Assembly: GCA_001579985.1 (NCBI GenBank)
Contig: LRSR01002509.1
Coordinates: forward strand, 1-63,487
Length of the DNA stretch: 63,487 nt
Source of the DNA: Hypsibius dujardini
Taxonomy: Eukaryota > Tardigrada > Eutardigrada > Parachela > Hypsibiidae
Direction: 5' to 3'
Position numbers and translations under genes: made by a program. Position 1 is the stretch's first letter; every line of letters begins with the position of its first letter. A model generated the notes under the pieces. It was not told the origin of the DNA. It ran no database searches and saw only the letters and a list, made by a program, of their open reading frames with translations. This document shows positions 24,473 through 35,790 of this stretch, piece after piece.

Positions 24473-25901
24473 GCTACATCGCTTGATGTGTCACAATAAT
24501 TGAGGCTCTTAGCGATAGGATGTATTGAAAACATGTTGGTTTGGATGTTGCCCTACTCATATTTCCCATGGTATACCGTACTATCTGTTTTCTAACGTCA
24601 TCAATTTTCGATCTATCTATCAAAAGGTAGACAGACAGATAGACAGAGAGAGAGAGAGACATACAGAGAGACATAGACAGCAGATAGACAGACAGACAGA
24701 CAGACAGGCACACAGGCACACAGGCACACCAACAGACAGGTACACAGACAGGCAGACAAACAAACCAACAGGTCGAGCAACAAGTAGACAAATCAACAGA
24801 CACATAGGCAGTCAGACTGTCAGACAAATCGACAGTCAGACAGGTTGATAGGCAAGTAAGCAGTCAGATACACAGACAGCCAGACAGACCCTTTTCGTTC
24901 TGAGGAGGGCCGGAAGATCGAGCGTTGTTAGGATGGTCACGGAAACCAAACACCAAAGTATGGCGGACGCAGTAAATTATACTTCTGGTATTGAACTGCG
25001 CAAGTGCAAGAGGTTAATCGTGTGGACAGGGGCAGTCTCTTACAACAGAGATCTGCTAATCGTTTGGAAAGGTTTAAATTGCCATTGAAAAACTTGTACT
25101 CGCTAAATCGTCGACCGGTTTGACAGAATTAGGATTTGTGACTGGCAAATGGCAATAAGCGCGGAACCATAGTTACACTTTCGTTCTTGAAGTGGTTTCC
25201 AGTAAAGAACTTGAAATCGATACCTCCCTGGTGAATGCATCTTTATTTTCTGCTTGGCACTGGGCATTGAACTATATAAAATGCTCAATAATAATGATGC
25301 AAGCGCAATGTAAGAGAGGAGTCACAAACAGGTATCGTATTTGCATGGAACAATGGCGGAACTGACACCGGTCAAACCTGAAATGCAGCGTAGTTCGAGG
25401 AATAATCCCGGATCAGGAAAATGCATGCCAAAAGATCAAAATCGCACAATAATGCGAGATCCCATTCGAATGGCCCACCAAAGCTGCAAACTGTATGGGG
25501 GAGTATGAGTAATAATCCTTCCATCATGACTGCTTCGGAAAATCCGTCTGCTATCAGGAAAGGCGCCAACTGGAACAGTTCAATCGAAGCTTCGAGGCAA
25601 CTTCCATTGGTTGTTGGTGTATAACCGGTAAACATCGGATTAACCAGTGTCTCAGTTACATAGAGATGAGAGCGGTCTTTTCGCTCGAGTCACACTCAAA
25701 GCAATAGTTTTTAACAAAAGTCAGCAATTATACGAAATCCCCCATTGATGACGCATACCCGATTCAGAGCTGTCTGCTTGCTCAGCATGGATCCGCGCTT
25801 AAAAAGGCCGGATTCTAGCAGCCCAACGGAAATTATGTCAGTAGTATATTGAAAAAGTACTCAATTAGTTTTGCAAGCAGCAATTCCTTCTTCACAGGAA
25901 G
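24473..25901. other. Spacer with CAGA repeat
   Basis: A CAGA/CAGG microsatellite spans roughly 24630-24885. No gene is supported. One short frame opening with a good ATG context at about 25353 was considered and left out. Confidence 0.6.
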
Positions 25902-27080
25902 ATGAAGCACATTTTCTTAGTTTTCATGGTTGCGGCCGGTAAGTTTCCCCTATTTTGCAAGAAGCATTTTGGCAGTTGTAGTTTAGATACTTTGCACATC
26001 GGTTGCTTTCTCATTTGGTAGTTAACGGTCCGTTGTTTCTGCTGTGCGAGAGCATCACCATCAACCTCAGCGGAGCTGCATCAGCCGCGGTCAAAGCCGG
26101 CGGTCGACCATCCGGCGCGCAGAAGCAGCAGGTCTTCGACCTCCTCAAGACCTTCGAGACCCACGCTGCTGCGCCGCGTAACGTCATCAATCCGAACAAA
26201 TACATCCAGCACAACCTCAACGTCGCCGACGGGAAGACCGCCTTCGCGGACATGACCAGTGGGCCGACGGACGGCAGCAAAGTCAACACTGTTCGGGTCT
26301 TCCAGGTAGAATTTCTAATCCTATTTTTCAGTCACTTCTTTATTCTGCAGAAAGAAGATAGCTTACTCTGATTTACTTATCACGCAGTTGAAAAATAAAC
26401 AAGATAGAAACTAGAAGACCTAATGTGGTACTCAATAGCACAGGTTTCAGTGCCGTGTGAGCCCGTTTTCATGTTAGAACAACATAAAAATGTTAAACTT
26501 TTTTTTTCAGGATCAAGATTTGGTCTTCACGCATAGCTACTACCTCGACGGACCATCCGGAAAAGAGACCGCCGGTTTCGATATTTTCCGCTTCGAAAAG
26601 GGCCAAATTGTGGAGCATTGGGATAACAGGCAAGATTTGGCGGAGAAGAATCCCAGCGGTCGCACCATGCTGGACGGACCGACCGCGGTCGCGGACCTGA
26701 CCCTCACCAAGGCGAACAAGGACCTGGTGCGCGGGATGATGCAGAACATCCTGGTGGACGGGGCGTTGGACAACATTGGGGTGTACTTCAACTGCCTCAA
26801 CTACCTGCAACACGATCCTGCCCTCGGAGATGGGTTGTTACCCTTCTACCGACAGATGGCGCTGGCCGCGGTGGACGGCTCCATGAAGTACACGAAGATC
26901 AGTAGGATCATGGGGGAGGGCAACTTCGTGCTGGTCGTGTCGGAGGGCGAGCAGGGTGGGCAGCTGGCCGCTTATTACGACCTCTTCCGCGTGGATAAGG
27001 GCAAGATTGCGGAGCATTGGAACACGATGGAGATCATCCCGGACAGTTCGGAATGGAAGAACACTAACGGGAAATTTTAA
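25902..27080 (+). CDS. Secreted protein with two NTF2/SnoaL-like domains
   Basis: A 296-residue protein from three exons (25902-25938, 26022-26305, 26511-27080; GT-AG, phases consistent). It opens with a short hydrophobic stretch (MKHIFLVFMVAA, continued across the first intron), a likely signal peptide. Two SnoaL-like units follow: the first has YIQHNLNVADG and later DIFRFEKGQIVEHWDNRQD; the second has YLQHDPALGDG and DLFRVDKGKIAEHWNTME. This family is known mainly from bacteria as small cone-shaped enzymes or binding proteins; no catalytic residue can be assigned here. Codon use is strongly GC-biased compared with the flanks. Spliced introns show that it is a eukaryotic gene now. Function unknown. 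Confidence 0.8.
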
Positions 27081-27592
27081 ATCGACCGCTCATGCGGAAC
27101 CACCTTCCACGGACTATTTTGAATATGCGTAAATTGTTAATTGTTAGCGTTAAAAATACAGATTTGATTTTTTCAGTAACCGAGGGTTTTTTATCCAATT
27201 TGAAAGAAATTGTTGAGAACACGACCTTATATTCTTCCGGGATTAAATTTATCCGCTTTTAGTACATATCAAGTCCGGCATCATTAACGTCTATGTCAAA
27301 TCGAATGATATTTTACCGGAAATATATATTGAGATGAGAAGAGCAATCGAATCAGACTGGAAATTGAGGTGCACGCAACTTTTGAGAAATAGCTCGAAGC
27401 TTGTTCGCACTGGCTTCGAATTTGGAATGCATTTTTTAGGCATGCCAATTAAAACCAAGAAGTTTCAACTTCATGGCACACAACCTGAATTACCGTAAAT
27501 AGGGGATGGTTAAACGAAATTATTATCAGAACAAAGCAGGCAAAAATATACCATTGCAATAGAGACCGAGCTGCGCATGAGTATGTAAATCG

Positions 27593-28343
27593 ATTACAAG
27601 GGATCAATTACCAGTGCAACCCTTCGATCGTGACCAAACTTTTTTTCCGAATATCATGTCTCCTAACATAATTTTAAAAAGTATGACTTGCGGCAATGAG
27701 TTTCCTGTTTAACGGGGAGAAATTCGGAGACGATCTCAATTGGAGCACTTACATTGCAAATATTCATAAACGCTTGATTGAATGATTTATTGTGGCTCTT
27801 TTCGGCTTTCCTCAGGAACCCGGACAGGGAAACCTTTTCTTTTTATTTAAAATGTAAAATGAACGACTTGATTGATTTCTTAATGATTTCTTGTTGGTTT
27901 GAGGGAATAAACCAAATAATCTCCGTGATTGGTTATTATTCTCAGTTTATATTTTCGTTATTTCGCTGCAATAATTCAAAGTATTTTTTCTCTCGACCAC
28001 ATCGTGAAAATCAATTCTTCTGACGTTGTGGAGCTACTTTTGGAGGCTTATGTCGAATGGATAAAAAGTGATGTCATACTGTTTTTTGTTGATTCGAAGC
28101 AAAAAGCAATTAAAAGAGAAAGCTCTTCGTGGTTTAACTGTAACATTCAAGATCAAATGTTAATCATTCAATCAAGCGTTCGTGACTATTGCAATATACT
28201 TGCGCCCATTGAGATCTTCCCGTTGAACGGGGGAACTCTTTGCAGCGAGTCATATTTTTCAAAATTATTTTAAGAAACATGGTATTCAAGAAAAAAGTTT
28301 GGTCACCATCGAAGGGTTGCACTGGTAATTGATCCCTTGTTAA
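27593..28343. mobile_element. Non-autonomous element with ~200-bp inverted repeats
   Basis: 27593-27790 matches the reverse complement of about 28157-28343 along nearly its whole length. The outer part is ACAAGGGATCAATTACCAG and the inner part CGCTTGATTGAATGATT. About 370 bp of AT-rich centre has no coding capacity. This is the structure of a MITE or foldback element. A target duplication was not resolved. Confidence 0.8.
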
Positions 28344-28820
28344 TTGGATTCGGAGCTGGTGTATTGTACGATGATGAACAGTTCTATAATCATATTCCCA
28401 ATGTATAAACTGTGGAATAATAATACTTTTCTTTACAAACATGCATACATGTTCAATGCAAGTTTTACACTGTGCCACTTCACAGTTTGTAATAATTTTA
28501 CAGTAAAACATACTGAATTCCACTCACGCCCAATCAATTTTTCCGCTTCATTTATATATATTTATGCAACAGACGAAGCAACAAGGTACACCAGTATTAC
28601 CTCCTTCTCCTCCTTCCCCTATTTCTGTGACGCAAAACCATTTATTCTGGCTCTCAACAAGACAGCATGAATAATCTTTTCTATTAACTTCATTTAAACG
28701 CCACGACTACCTTTGAAGAAACACACGTACGGCCACCACGGGGTTTCATCCTCATCCATCATCATCATTCTCTGTGATCTCTGCAAACAATCATTTTGTC
28801 ATGTGTGATTGACCCATTAA

Positions 28821-29195
28821 ATGTCACTCCAAAACTGCGACATAAATGTAAAGGTTTCATGCCCACCAAGGGACGACTGGATCTTTACTAACCGGACCAG
28901 GACGTGCATCATGTTCCTCGATTGTTCATCATGCAGCACTGTTTATAATCAGACGGATTTCAACGCCAATGATCAGGCAATTGCTAACTGCACCGCTCTG
29001 CCGCTACTTCAGCTCATCACAGCTCTGTTTGAAATTGTGGGCAACGCTGCTGTCCTAACTGTATCGGCCTTGAATTGCGCCACATAATGGACCCCTTTCA
29101 ATGAGTGCGTCGTGAATCTCCGCATCGCACACTGTCTCCTGATCGTCATCGAGTTCCTCATGAACGTCATCAGCAGCTTCTACGGCAGTAGCTGA
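28821..29195 (+). pseudogene. Rhodopsin-type GPCR relic
   Basis: A degraded relative of the receptors at 58760 and 63138. LLQLITALFEIVGN aligns with their helix 1, and after an in-frame TAA at 29085-29087 the same frame continues as WTPFNECVVNL and FLMNVISSFYG, matching loop 1 and helix 2. A second stop (TGA, 29193-29195) follows. The Cys-rich N-terminus is longer than in the intact copies. Helices 3-7 are absent. Confidence 0.8.
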
Positions 29196-29567
29196 ACCTT
29201 GGTTGAGTCATCAGCTAAAAACCGCCGAAATCAATTAAAATCGAAATCAAATTAAACCTTAGTGACTTCGGCCTAAGAATTAGTTCTCATACATATTTTA
29301 CTAACTGTCTAATAAATTGCAGCAACTTTCAAATGCTAAATGAAAATCTAACTCAACCAAAACAAATGAGTCTTGCATAGTTTGAAAATAATGTTTTCTT
29401 AATTTATTGAATAATTTTGTGTTTGAAATTCATTTGATGATCAAGTTTTTATCGACAGTTACATTGTTGGGAATCATTCGGTCCAAACACGCGCTATTAA
29501 TCGTTTGGACGCCTTTTTTCCCGGTCGCGACTAATTTTTGCTCCTGCTCGTGCGAGAAAATAATCTG

Positions 29568-32510
29568 ATGGTCGACCCTTCGGGTGGCTGGCCCCGCACT
29601 TGCGAGTCGTGCGGCCGGACGGGATTCCAACCTTCAGGATGGGCACTTCACCGGAAAGGCCCCACTGGAAGAGCCGGTGTCTGCATCAAAGACGAAGTCT
29701 CCAACAAGTACGGGATCAGACCGAGTGACGTCGCCCCACCTGTGCCTGCCGCAACACATACAGCACCAAACACGGCCAACGACGGCGATCTCTCCACTCA
29801 GCTGCAGCGTCTTCGACAAGCCAACCGACTATTCGACCATGTCCCGAAGGCCGCCCGTCACGCTGCTGCAGAGTCTCTCACCAAAGTCCTGGCAGACACA
29901 TGTAGCACCAACGACAACTCCAGCTGGGGGAAATTGCTTACCTTCCCCTACCTTGCGTTTTCGAAACCAGACAAGTCTGAAAAAGTAAGCCTGGCCACCA
30001 TCGTCAAAAGAAATCTAGGTCGGGAGGGAAACTTCCTGGCCATGTCGAGGAGGTCCAACACCTCAAAGGCGAAGGGATCGGATGCCAAGCTAAGGATTGC
30101 AGTCGAGAAGAAAATTCAGGCAGGTAACGTTAGCGGTGCGGTGAAGATTTTATCTTCGGACGACTCTGTGGCCCCATGCACGGTGGAGGTACACGATATT
30201 TTACGCCGAAAACACCCAGCTGCACCAGTCGACACTGATTTCCCACCCGACCCCGATGTCGACGACCCCGGTGTCAACAATCCCGGTGTCGACGATCTCG
30301 TAGCAGACGAAATCAAGCCAGGCGAAGTCCGAGAAGCTGTCCGTTCTTTCCCGAACGGCTCATCAGGAGGCCTGGACGGTCTTTTTCCCCAGCACATGAA
30401 GGATCTACTGGCTGGGGCGAACGGAGAGATTGCTGAAAGACTAACGGAACAGGTGGCAGCACTTCTCAACATTATGCTGCGTGGTAAAGTGCCGCTGGAG
30501 GTTTGCCCACTCCTTTATGGGGCAACTTTGACCGCGTTGAAGAAAAAAGACGGCGGTATACGTCCAATCGCCGTGGGAACTGTCTGGCGAAGAATTTTAG
30601 GAAAGATAGTGGCCAAGCGAGTCATGTCACAGATGGCGCTATTGATGCGGCCATGCCAGTTGGGCTGCGGAACCAGAGGAGGTGTCGAGGCAGCCGTCCA
30701 CGCGACCCGTGCTTTCATGTCCGAAACCGGCGAGACTCGCGTACTGCTGAAACTCGATTTTGCCAATGCTTTCAATACGGTCCGACGCGACGCTGTACTG
30801 CGAGCTGTGCAACTGCACATGCCATACCTTTATCCTACCGTGTGGCAGATGTACCGACATCCATCACACCTTTTTTTCGGCGATTTTCTTTTATCGTCGG
30901 AAAGTGGAGTGCAGCAAGGCGACCCTCTGGGACCCATGCTGTTCTGCCTGGTGACCAGAACACTTTCTATGTCTTTACAGTCTCCCTTAAAGACGTTCTA
31001 CCTCGACGACGGGACGGTTGGTGGATCGGTGGAAGAAGTGCTGGAAGATTTCGAACGGGTGGCGGCCTTGGGAGCGGAAGTCGGCTTGGAACTGAACCCG
31101 TCCAAATGCGAAGTGTTTGTTTACGGTGGCGATCAAACATCCAGAGATGCAGCAACAGCGTCGATTCGCCAGTTCATTCCGAAAGTGCTCTCACCTACGC
31201 CCGAAGAACTGGAGCTGCTTGGTGCTCCGTTACTGGACGACGGCGTCGACACAGCTATTGAAAGGAAATCGACAGCCATCGCCCTACTCACCAACCGGCT
31301 ATCTCTGCTGTCAGCTCACCAAGCACTCTTCCTCTTGAAAAACTGCCTGGCTGCTCCAAAAATTCTTCATCTACTGCGGTGCTCGCCGACATGGAAACAC
31401 CGTGCGGCGTTGGTATTCTTTGACACGCTTATCCGCAACAGCCTCGCCACCATTACTAACACCAACATGTCCGACCAAGTTTGGAAACAGGCATCGCTCC
31501 CAGTTAGCAGGGGCGGTCTAGGTATCAGACGGACGGAAGACCTTTCCCTCCCAGCCTTCTTGGCTTCGGTCCACTCCGTCCTTACACTGATACACGAGAT
31601 CGTTCCTGGAGCTGATCTTGACTCCACCACAGCCGACGCAACTCGCCAATGGTGTGCTGAAACAGACCAGCCAATTCCCTTGATGCCTAAATTTCAGAAA
31701 CAGTGGGATCTCCCGATCGTTGATTATGCCGTCCGTGCTGTGTGCAAAACTGCTGGGGATGCGGGCAAAGCGAGACTGCTGGCAGTCATGTCAGAGTATG
31801 CAGGGGCCTGGCTAAACGCTTTGCCTACTCCCAGTTTAGGTAACCTCCTCGATGACGACTGTCTACGCATCACCGTCGCGCTACGTCTAGGAGCTGCGGT
31901 CTGCCAACCTCATCGATGCCAGGCATGTGGAAAAGAAGTAAGAGAAGACGGCCACCATGGTCTGTCTTGCGCATTTGGGATCAGCCGTGGCAGCCGCCAT
32001 TCCGCCATAAATGAGGTGATCAAACGGGCCATAGTCAGCGCGGGAGTACCAGCTATTCGGGAGCCGCCAGGTCTCTGTAGGGCAGACGGAAAAAGACCGG
32101 ACGGGATGACCATGGTCCCTTGGAGACATGGTAAGGCTTTACTGTGGGACGCAACTGTTTCAGACACCGTCGCCGTTTCACACATCGTCGGATCCACGGC
32201 AGAGGCTGGCCGAGCTGCGCGGGAAGCGGAGACCAACAAACACCGGACATACGCTGAATTCGAAGGTCGCTATTTGTTTGTTCCGCTGGCCTTCGAGACA
32301 TTTGGCACCTGGGGCGCGGAAGGCAAAGCCCTAATCGCCGAGATAGGCAGAAGGATCACTGACCGGACTGGCGAAAAGAGAACAACTGACTTTTTGCGCC
32401 AGAAAATTAGCATTGAGATTTCCCGGGGAAATGCATCGGCTGTCACTAACACTAATCCCTATACTCGTGGCTTAGATGAAATATTTTCCGTTTTGAGTAT
32501 CAAACAGTAG
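29568..32510 (+). CDS. Non-LTR retrotransposon ORF: reverse transcriptase with restriction-like endonuclease
   Basis: An uninterrupted 980-residue ORF from the first ATG. N-terminal zinc-finger-like motif CESCGRTGF with downstream His/Cys (residues ~9-35). Central reverse transcriptase includes GGLDGLFPQHMKDLL, RPIAVGTVWRRILGK, a GVQQGDPLGP-type block and the catalytic YLDDG near residue 478. The C-terminus has a CxxC...H...C finger (CQACGKEV to LSC, ~783-800) and a PD-(D/E)xK-type nuclease (RPDG near 843, WDATVSD near 859). This organisation is that of the restriction-like-endonuclease non-LTR clades (R2, R4, NeSL, HERO and Utopia group); the clade cannot be fixed by eye. No stop or frameshift, so the copy may be young or the ORF constrained. 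The 5' end and target duplication were not identified. Confidence 0.88.
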   Translation: MVDPSGGWPRTCESCGRTGFQPSGWALHRKGPTGRAGVCIKDEVSNKYGIRPSDVAPPVPAATHTAPNTANDGDLSTQLQRLRQANRLFDHVPKAARHAAAESLTKVLADTCSTNDNSSWGKLLTFPYLAFSKPDKSEKVSLATIVKRNLGREGNFLAMSRRSNTSKAKGSDAKLRIAVEKKIQAGNVSGAVKILSSDDSVAPCTVEVHDILRRKHPAAPVDTDFPPDPDVDDPGVNNPGVDDLVADEIKPGEVREAVRSFPNGSSGGLDGLFPQHMKDLLAGANGEIAERLTEQVAALLNIMLRGKVPLEVCPLLYGATLTALKKKDGGIRPIAVGTVWRRILGKIVAKRVMSQMALLMRPCQLGCGTRGGVEAAVHATRAFMSETGETRVLLKLDFANAFNTVRRDAVLRAVQLHMPYLYPTVWQMYRHPSHLFFGDFLLSSESGVQQGDPLGPMLFCLVTRTLSMSLQSPLKTFYLDDGTVGGSVEEVLEDFERVAALGAEVGLELNPSKCEVFVYGGDQTSRDAATASIRQFIPKVLSPTPEELELLGAPLLDDGVDTAIERKSTAIALLTNRLSLLSAHQALFLLKNCLAAPKILHLLRCSPTWKHRAALVFFDTLIRNSLATITNTNMSDQVWKQASLPVSRGGLGIRRTEDLSLPAFLASVHSVLTLIHEIVPGADLDSTTADATRQWCAETDQPIPLMPKFQKQWDLPIVDYAVRAVCKTAGDAGKARLLAVMSEYAGAWLNALPTPSLGNLLDDDCLRITVALRLGAAVCQPHRCQACGKEVREDGHHGLSCAFGISRGSRHSAINEVIKRAIVSAGVPAIREPPGLCRADGKRPDGMTMVPWRHGKALLWDATVSDTVAVSHIVGSTAEAGRAAREAETNKHRTYAEFEGRYLFVPLAFETFGTWGAEGKALIAEIGRRITDRTGEKRTTDFLRQKISIEISRGNASAVTNTNPYTRGLDEIFSVLSIKQ

Positions 32511-33176
32511 TCCATCGATTGATGGGCGAGTTGATCTGTCATTTGGCAAGCGTATGTATATTGTATCAATAAAATCAGTAATCATTCTATTAAAAAATAA
32601 GCAGATAGACATAGACAGGCAGATAAACAAACAGACAGACAGGCCGTTATACACACACATAGATGGTAGGCAGACAGGCAGACAACGACCCATACAGATG
32701 AAGAGACAGACAGGAAAGAGTATAAGCATCCTGGGAGACTGACAGACATCAAGGCTGACAGACGTAACGCACGTGCACTAATCATACATTCACTTCGCTT
32801 TGGAAAACGAACCAAGGTCCGACCTGTGAGACTACCCAAACCGGGACTTCCTCTCCAAAGACATTGAAAAGTCAGCAAGATGTCCTCCGCCGTCTCAACC
32901 CAAAACGCTCCACTTCTTGCTGCTGTTGCTGACAGAAGAGATGCCGCAAATCTGCACACACGATAATACGACAGCCGGTAAAAATATATTGAATACTAAA
33001 AAGAAGATACGCGCATGAAACTACGGTATCCGGTAAATAATTGACCCCAACAAACAAAGAATAGCCAGAGAAAACGTTTAATAAGTCGCACAACACAGGA
33101 AGATATACAGGTAAACACAGGTAAAAAATAATGAAAAAAGTGACAATAAACAATGGTTAAACAGCCGTAGAACACG
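32511..33176. other. Retrotransposon 3' flank with AGAC microsatellite
   Basis: The ORF is followed by ~85 bp of AT-rich sequence ending TTAAAAAATAAG. An AGAC/AGAT tetranucleotide run then extends to about 32755, consistent with the element's 3' end abutting a microsatellite. No gene from there to 33176. Confidence 0.5.
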
Positions 33177-34125
33177 TTAGAAGGGCGGACAGAGTGGCAA
33201 GACCGACTCATCAGAAAAAGCGCGCCGGCTTCCGTTGAAGGGAAGAGTGCATTCGACGCCGAGAATGGGGCCGGAACCGTTGCGAGTCATGATGCGCGGC
33301 ACCTTGAGGTAGACAAGACGAGAAGAGTCGTGAAAGTGGGTAACCAGATGAGAAATGTCCTCCTCGCAAATCAAACAAGAAAGATAAAAAATAAAAAATA
33401 ATGAAAAAGGATGTAAGAAACAAAAAAAACACATAAAAAACAAGCTTCTGCTCAGGGTGGTCTTGTAGGTGTTCTAAAATGTCCTCCTTGTAGTCCGCCA
33501 AGTTCCGGGAAACGATCCACTCCGGCTCCTTTCTGTGTGTAAATTCCACGAGGAATTCGTGCTCGGCCATCCGGATAAAATAGCTTTAGTTAGCCGCAAG
33601 CTCTTTTTCCAGATCCGAAAGCTAATAAAAAAAACTAAATAAGCATTTAAAAAACCAGAAGAAAAAGAACAAAACAAAAGCAATAATTTCAATCAACCCC
33701 GTACCTTATTAAGTTGTCAACTTCGTAGACTCGTCCTCGTTGTCGTCCTCATCGTTGGAGTCATCCATCTGGTCGTCCTCCAAAGGGGCTTGGTTGGAAG
33801 CGAGTGGTGAGGCAGGGGAATGGGGGACCAGAGGAGGTGTTGGCGTTGGTGGAGGGGGGAGGGGGATCGGAATGGATTTGCTGACTGTGATGACAGTGTT
33901 CTCATGGGTGCCGTGCGGTACGTAAAAAAACATAGCTAGAACTTTGAAAAACTCTATACTAAATGGATGTGAAAAAAATAAGAGATGGGGATTGATAGTG
34001 GCAATGTCTGCCAGAAAGGATTTAAAAGGAAAGGAAAGGGTGTAAAAGGATTGAATTGAGCTCATACTCGTCTCTGGCCCCAGAAACTCTTTCACCGGAA
34101 TGGGGAAAAAACAATGAAAATCCAA
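33177..34125 (-). CDS. HP1-like chromodomain protein locus, exon frames unresolved
   Basis: A chromodomain is assembled from two minus-strand pieces: an exon ending at 33705 with VYEVDNLI, and the exon 33442-33583 with MAEHEFLVEF, EPEWIV and NLADYKEDILEHL. These match the aromatic, beta-strand, Trp and C-terminal helix pattern of chromodomains, which bind methylated histone tails. A further exon, 33177-33362, joins in phase and ends at TAA. Upstream, 33709-33930 encodes a Pro-rich then Asp/Glu-rich stretch, as expected before an HP1 chromodomain, but in a frame that does not run into VYEVDNLI. Either an unseen intron border or a frameshift separates them. No chromoshadow domain was recognised. 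It could be a functional gene or a damaged copy. Confidence 0.5.
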
Positions 34126-35562
34126 TCAGAATTTGCGTTATTGCAATTGTCGTGCAGCCGTTGGCGTCTCCCACACTGGTGCATCTTACGTGACTCCTCT
34201 CACATTTTAAACTTTTTGTTTTATTACATCACAACTTAAAATATTTTTAGTCACACTTTAAATATATATGCAATATATAAAATTTCAAAATGTCAATACC
34301 TCTTCACGATACATTTCATTTTTTAACATTTTCACATAGATTCGGAATACGCAAACGGCGACACGTTTCAACGAATAAAAAGTTATGACAACAAAGGTAA
34401 ATAAGCTGCGGAAAGCAGCTTATGATTGCTGATGCTGACTGTCGTTTAATTGGTGAATCTGGCGAATAATAATGTGATTTTTTTAATACCATTTCTAAGT
34501 CTTTTTGATTTTTTTATTAATCATTTTTAAATCACATGAAATTGTTTTTGCGGTAACGTTATTGATAGCACCAATAAATTAATTGACTTAACGTTACTTC
34601 GGGCTTGTACTGAACTAATCAACTCGACAGATTGATTGATCAAGCAACGGCGGTGCTCTGCCATTTCGTAGACTTTGATGTGCTGGTAGGCTCTTTTTAG
34701 GACCACGACCGCTACCGCGTCTGCGTAAAAGCAATGAAAATCCGTCAGAATTTTTTAAAGGTTTATTATTAATCCGAGATTCGTTTGAGCTGTAGCCTGT
34801 GAGTAAAAAATAAATAATGAACCGCATTATTGCGGTAACTAAAGTTAATTAGGAACATCTCCATCAGCGGTGGCGGATTAACGGCATGCTGTTGACGGCG
34901 GCGGTGACGATGCAACAAATAGAATGCCGCCAACAAACTGAACCCCCCTCCCAGCAGCCATTCCATTTGCCTCGGCGGTTTGACCGTCCGTCAGTTTACT
35001 CTCTGTCGAGTTTGTCGGCATCTCTAAACATTTTTCGGCGGCACCCGAATCATTCGGCAGATCATTCTTGCATATTCGCGTCCTCAACGTCATCCGTCAC
35101 CGACAATCAACCAAAAGCATATGGTATAAAAGAGTATGGGGTAGATTATTGTTGTAGTCGTCAACGTCGTCGTTGTAAACGACAATGATTTCGGTCGGAT
35201 AACTAAATTCGTGGTAGTGGTTGTTGTTGTAGTTGCCGGTTGGCGGGTAGTAGTGTACGGGGTGGAGGATGCAATACAAGCGCTAGCAAGCGCTGTGGAG
35301 TGTTGGTGGTGGTTATTGTTCCAAAACCAGGGTGAGCCGGTCGAGCAAAAATCTGTCGAGTGGTGGATGGGGGAGTTGCGTGCTTGTCCGGAGACTTAGA
35401 GGCCGGAAGGTGGTTAGCGAAAGTTCCGTTGTGGGAGTAGTGGTCGGCATGGTGGCTGTCGCTATACAGAAATATTCGATAAGAAAATAATACTTTATAA
35501 TTGGCAAATTCAGTTGATTGATCAATCAACCGTGAATTTAAAAAGAGCATGTTTATATTCTA

Positions 35563-35790
35563 TTGTGCCATATGGTCTCCCCCTCAAAACTCAATTCGAT
35601 AACGGTGGCGAATTTAAGAATGCTACAGTTAAAAGTTTTCAAAAGATTGTGAAAATTCGTTGTTTTACCAGAAATATTGACATAAAATGTGCATCGTCGA
35701 ACGATTTAATCTTCAATTAAAAATTGTTCATGGTTGTATACGAACCAAGAAAACGATTACAATTATATTGACACACATTTGCAGGTAAGA
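35563..35790 (+). pseudogene. Decayed retroviral-type integrase fragment
   Basis: VPYGLPLKTQFDNGGEFKN matches the second catalytic-Asp block of rve integrases. About 30 codons on, in a shifted frame, CIVERFNLQLK matches the catalytic-Glu block. Spacing fits D35E with a small deletion. No flanking LTR or TIR was seen, and it is unlike the intact Polinton integrase at 49095-50012 in wording of both motifs. Confidence 0.65.

Noticed and set aside
25353-25624. Short plus-strand frames, one starting with a good ATG context at about 25353
   Set aside because: Under 70 codons, overlapping frames on both strands, no family and no splice structure.
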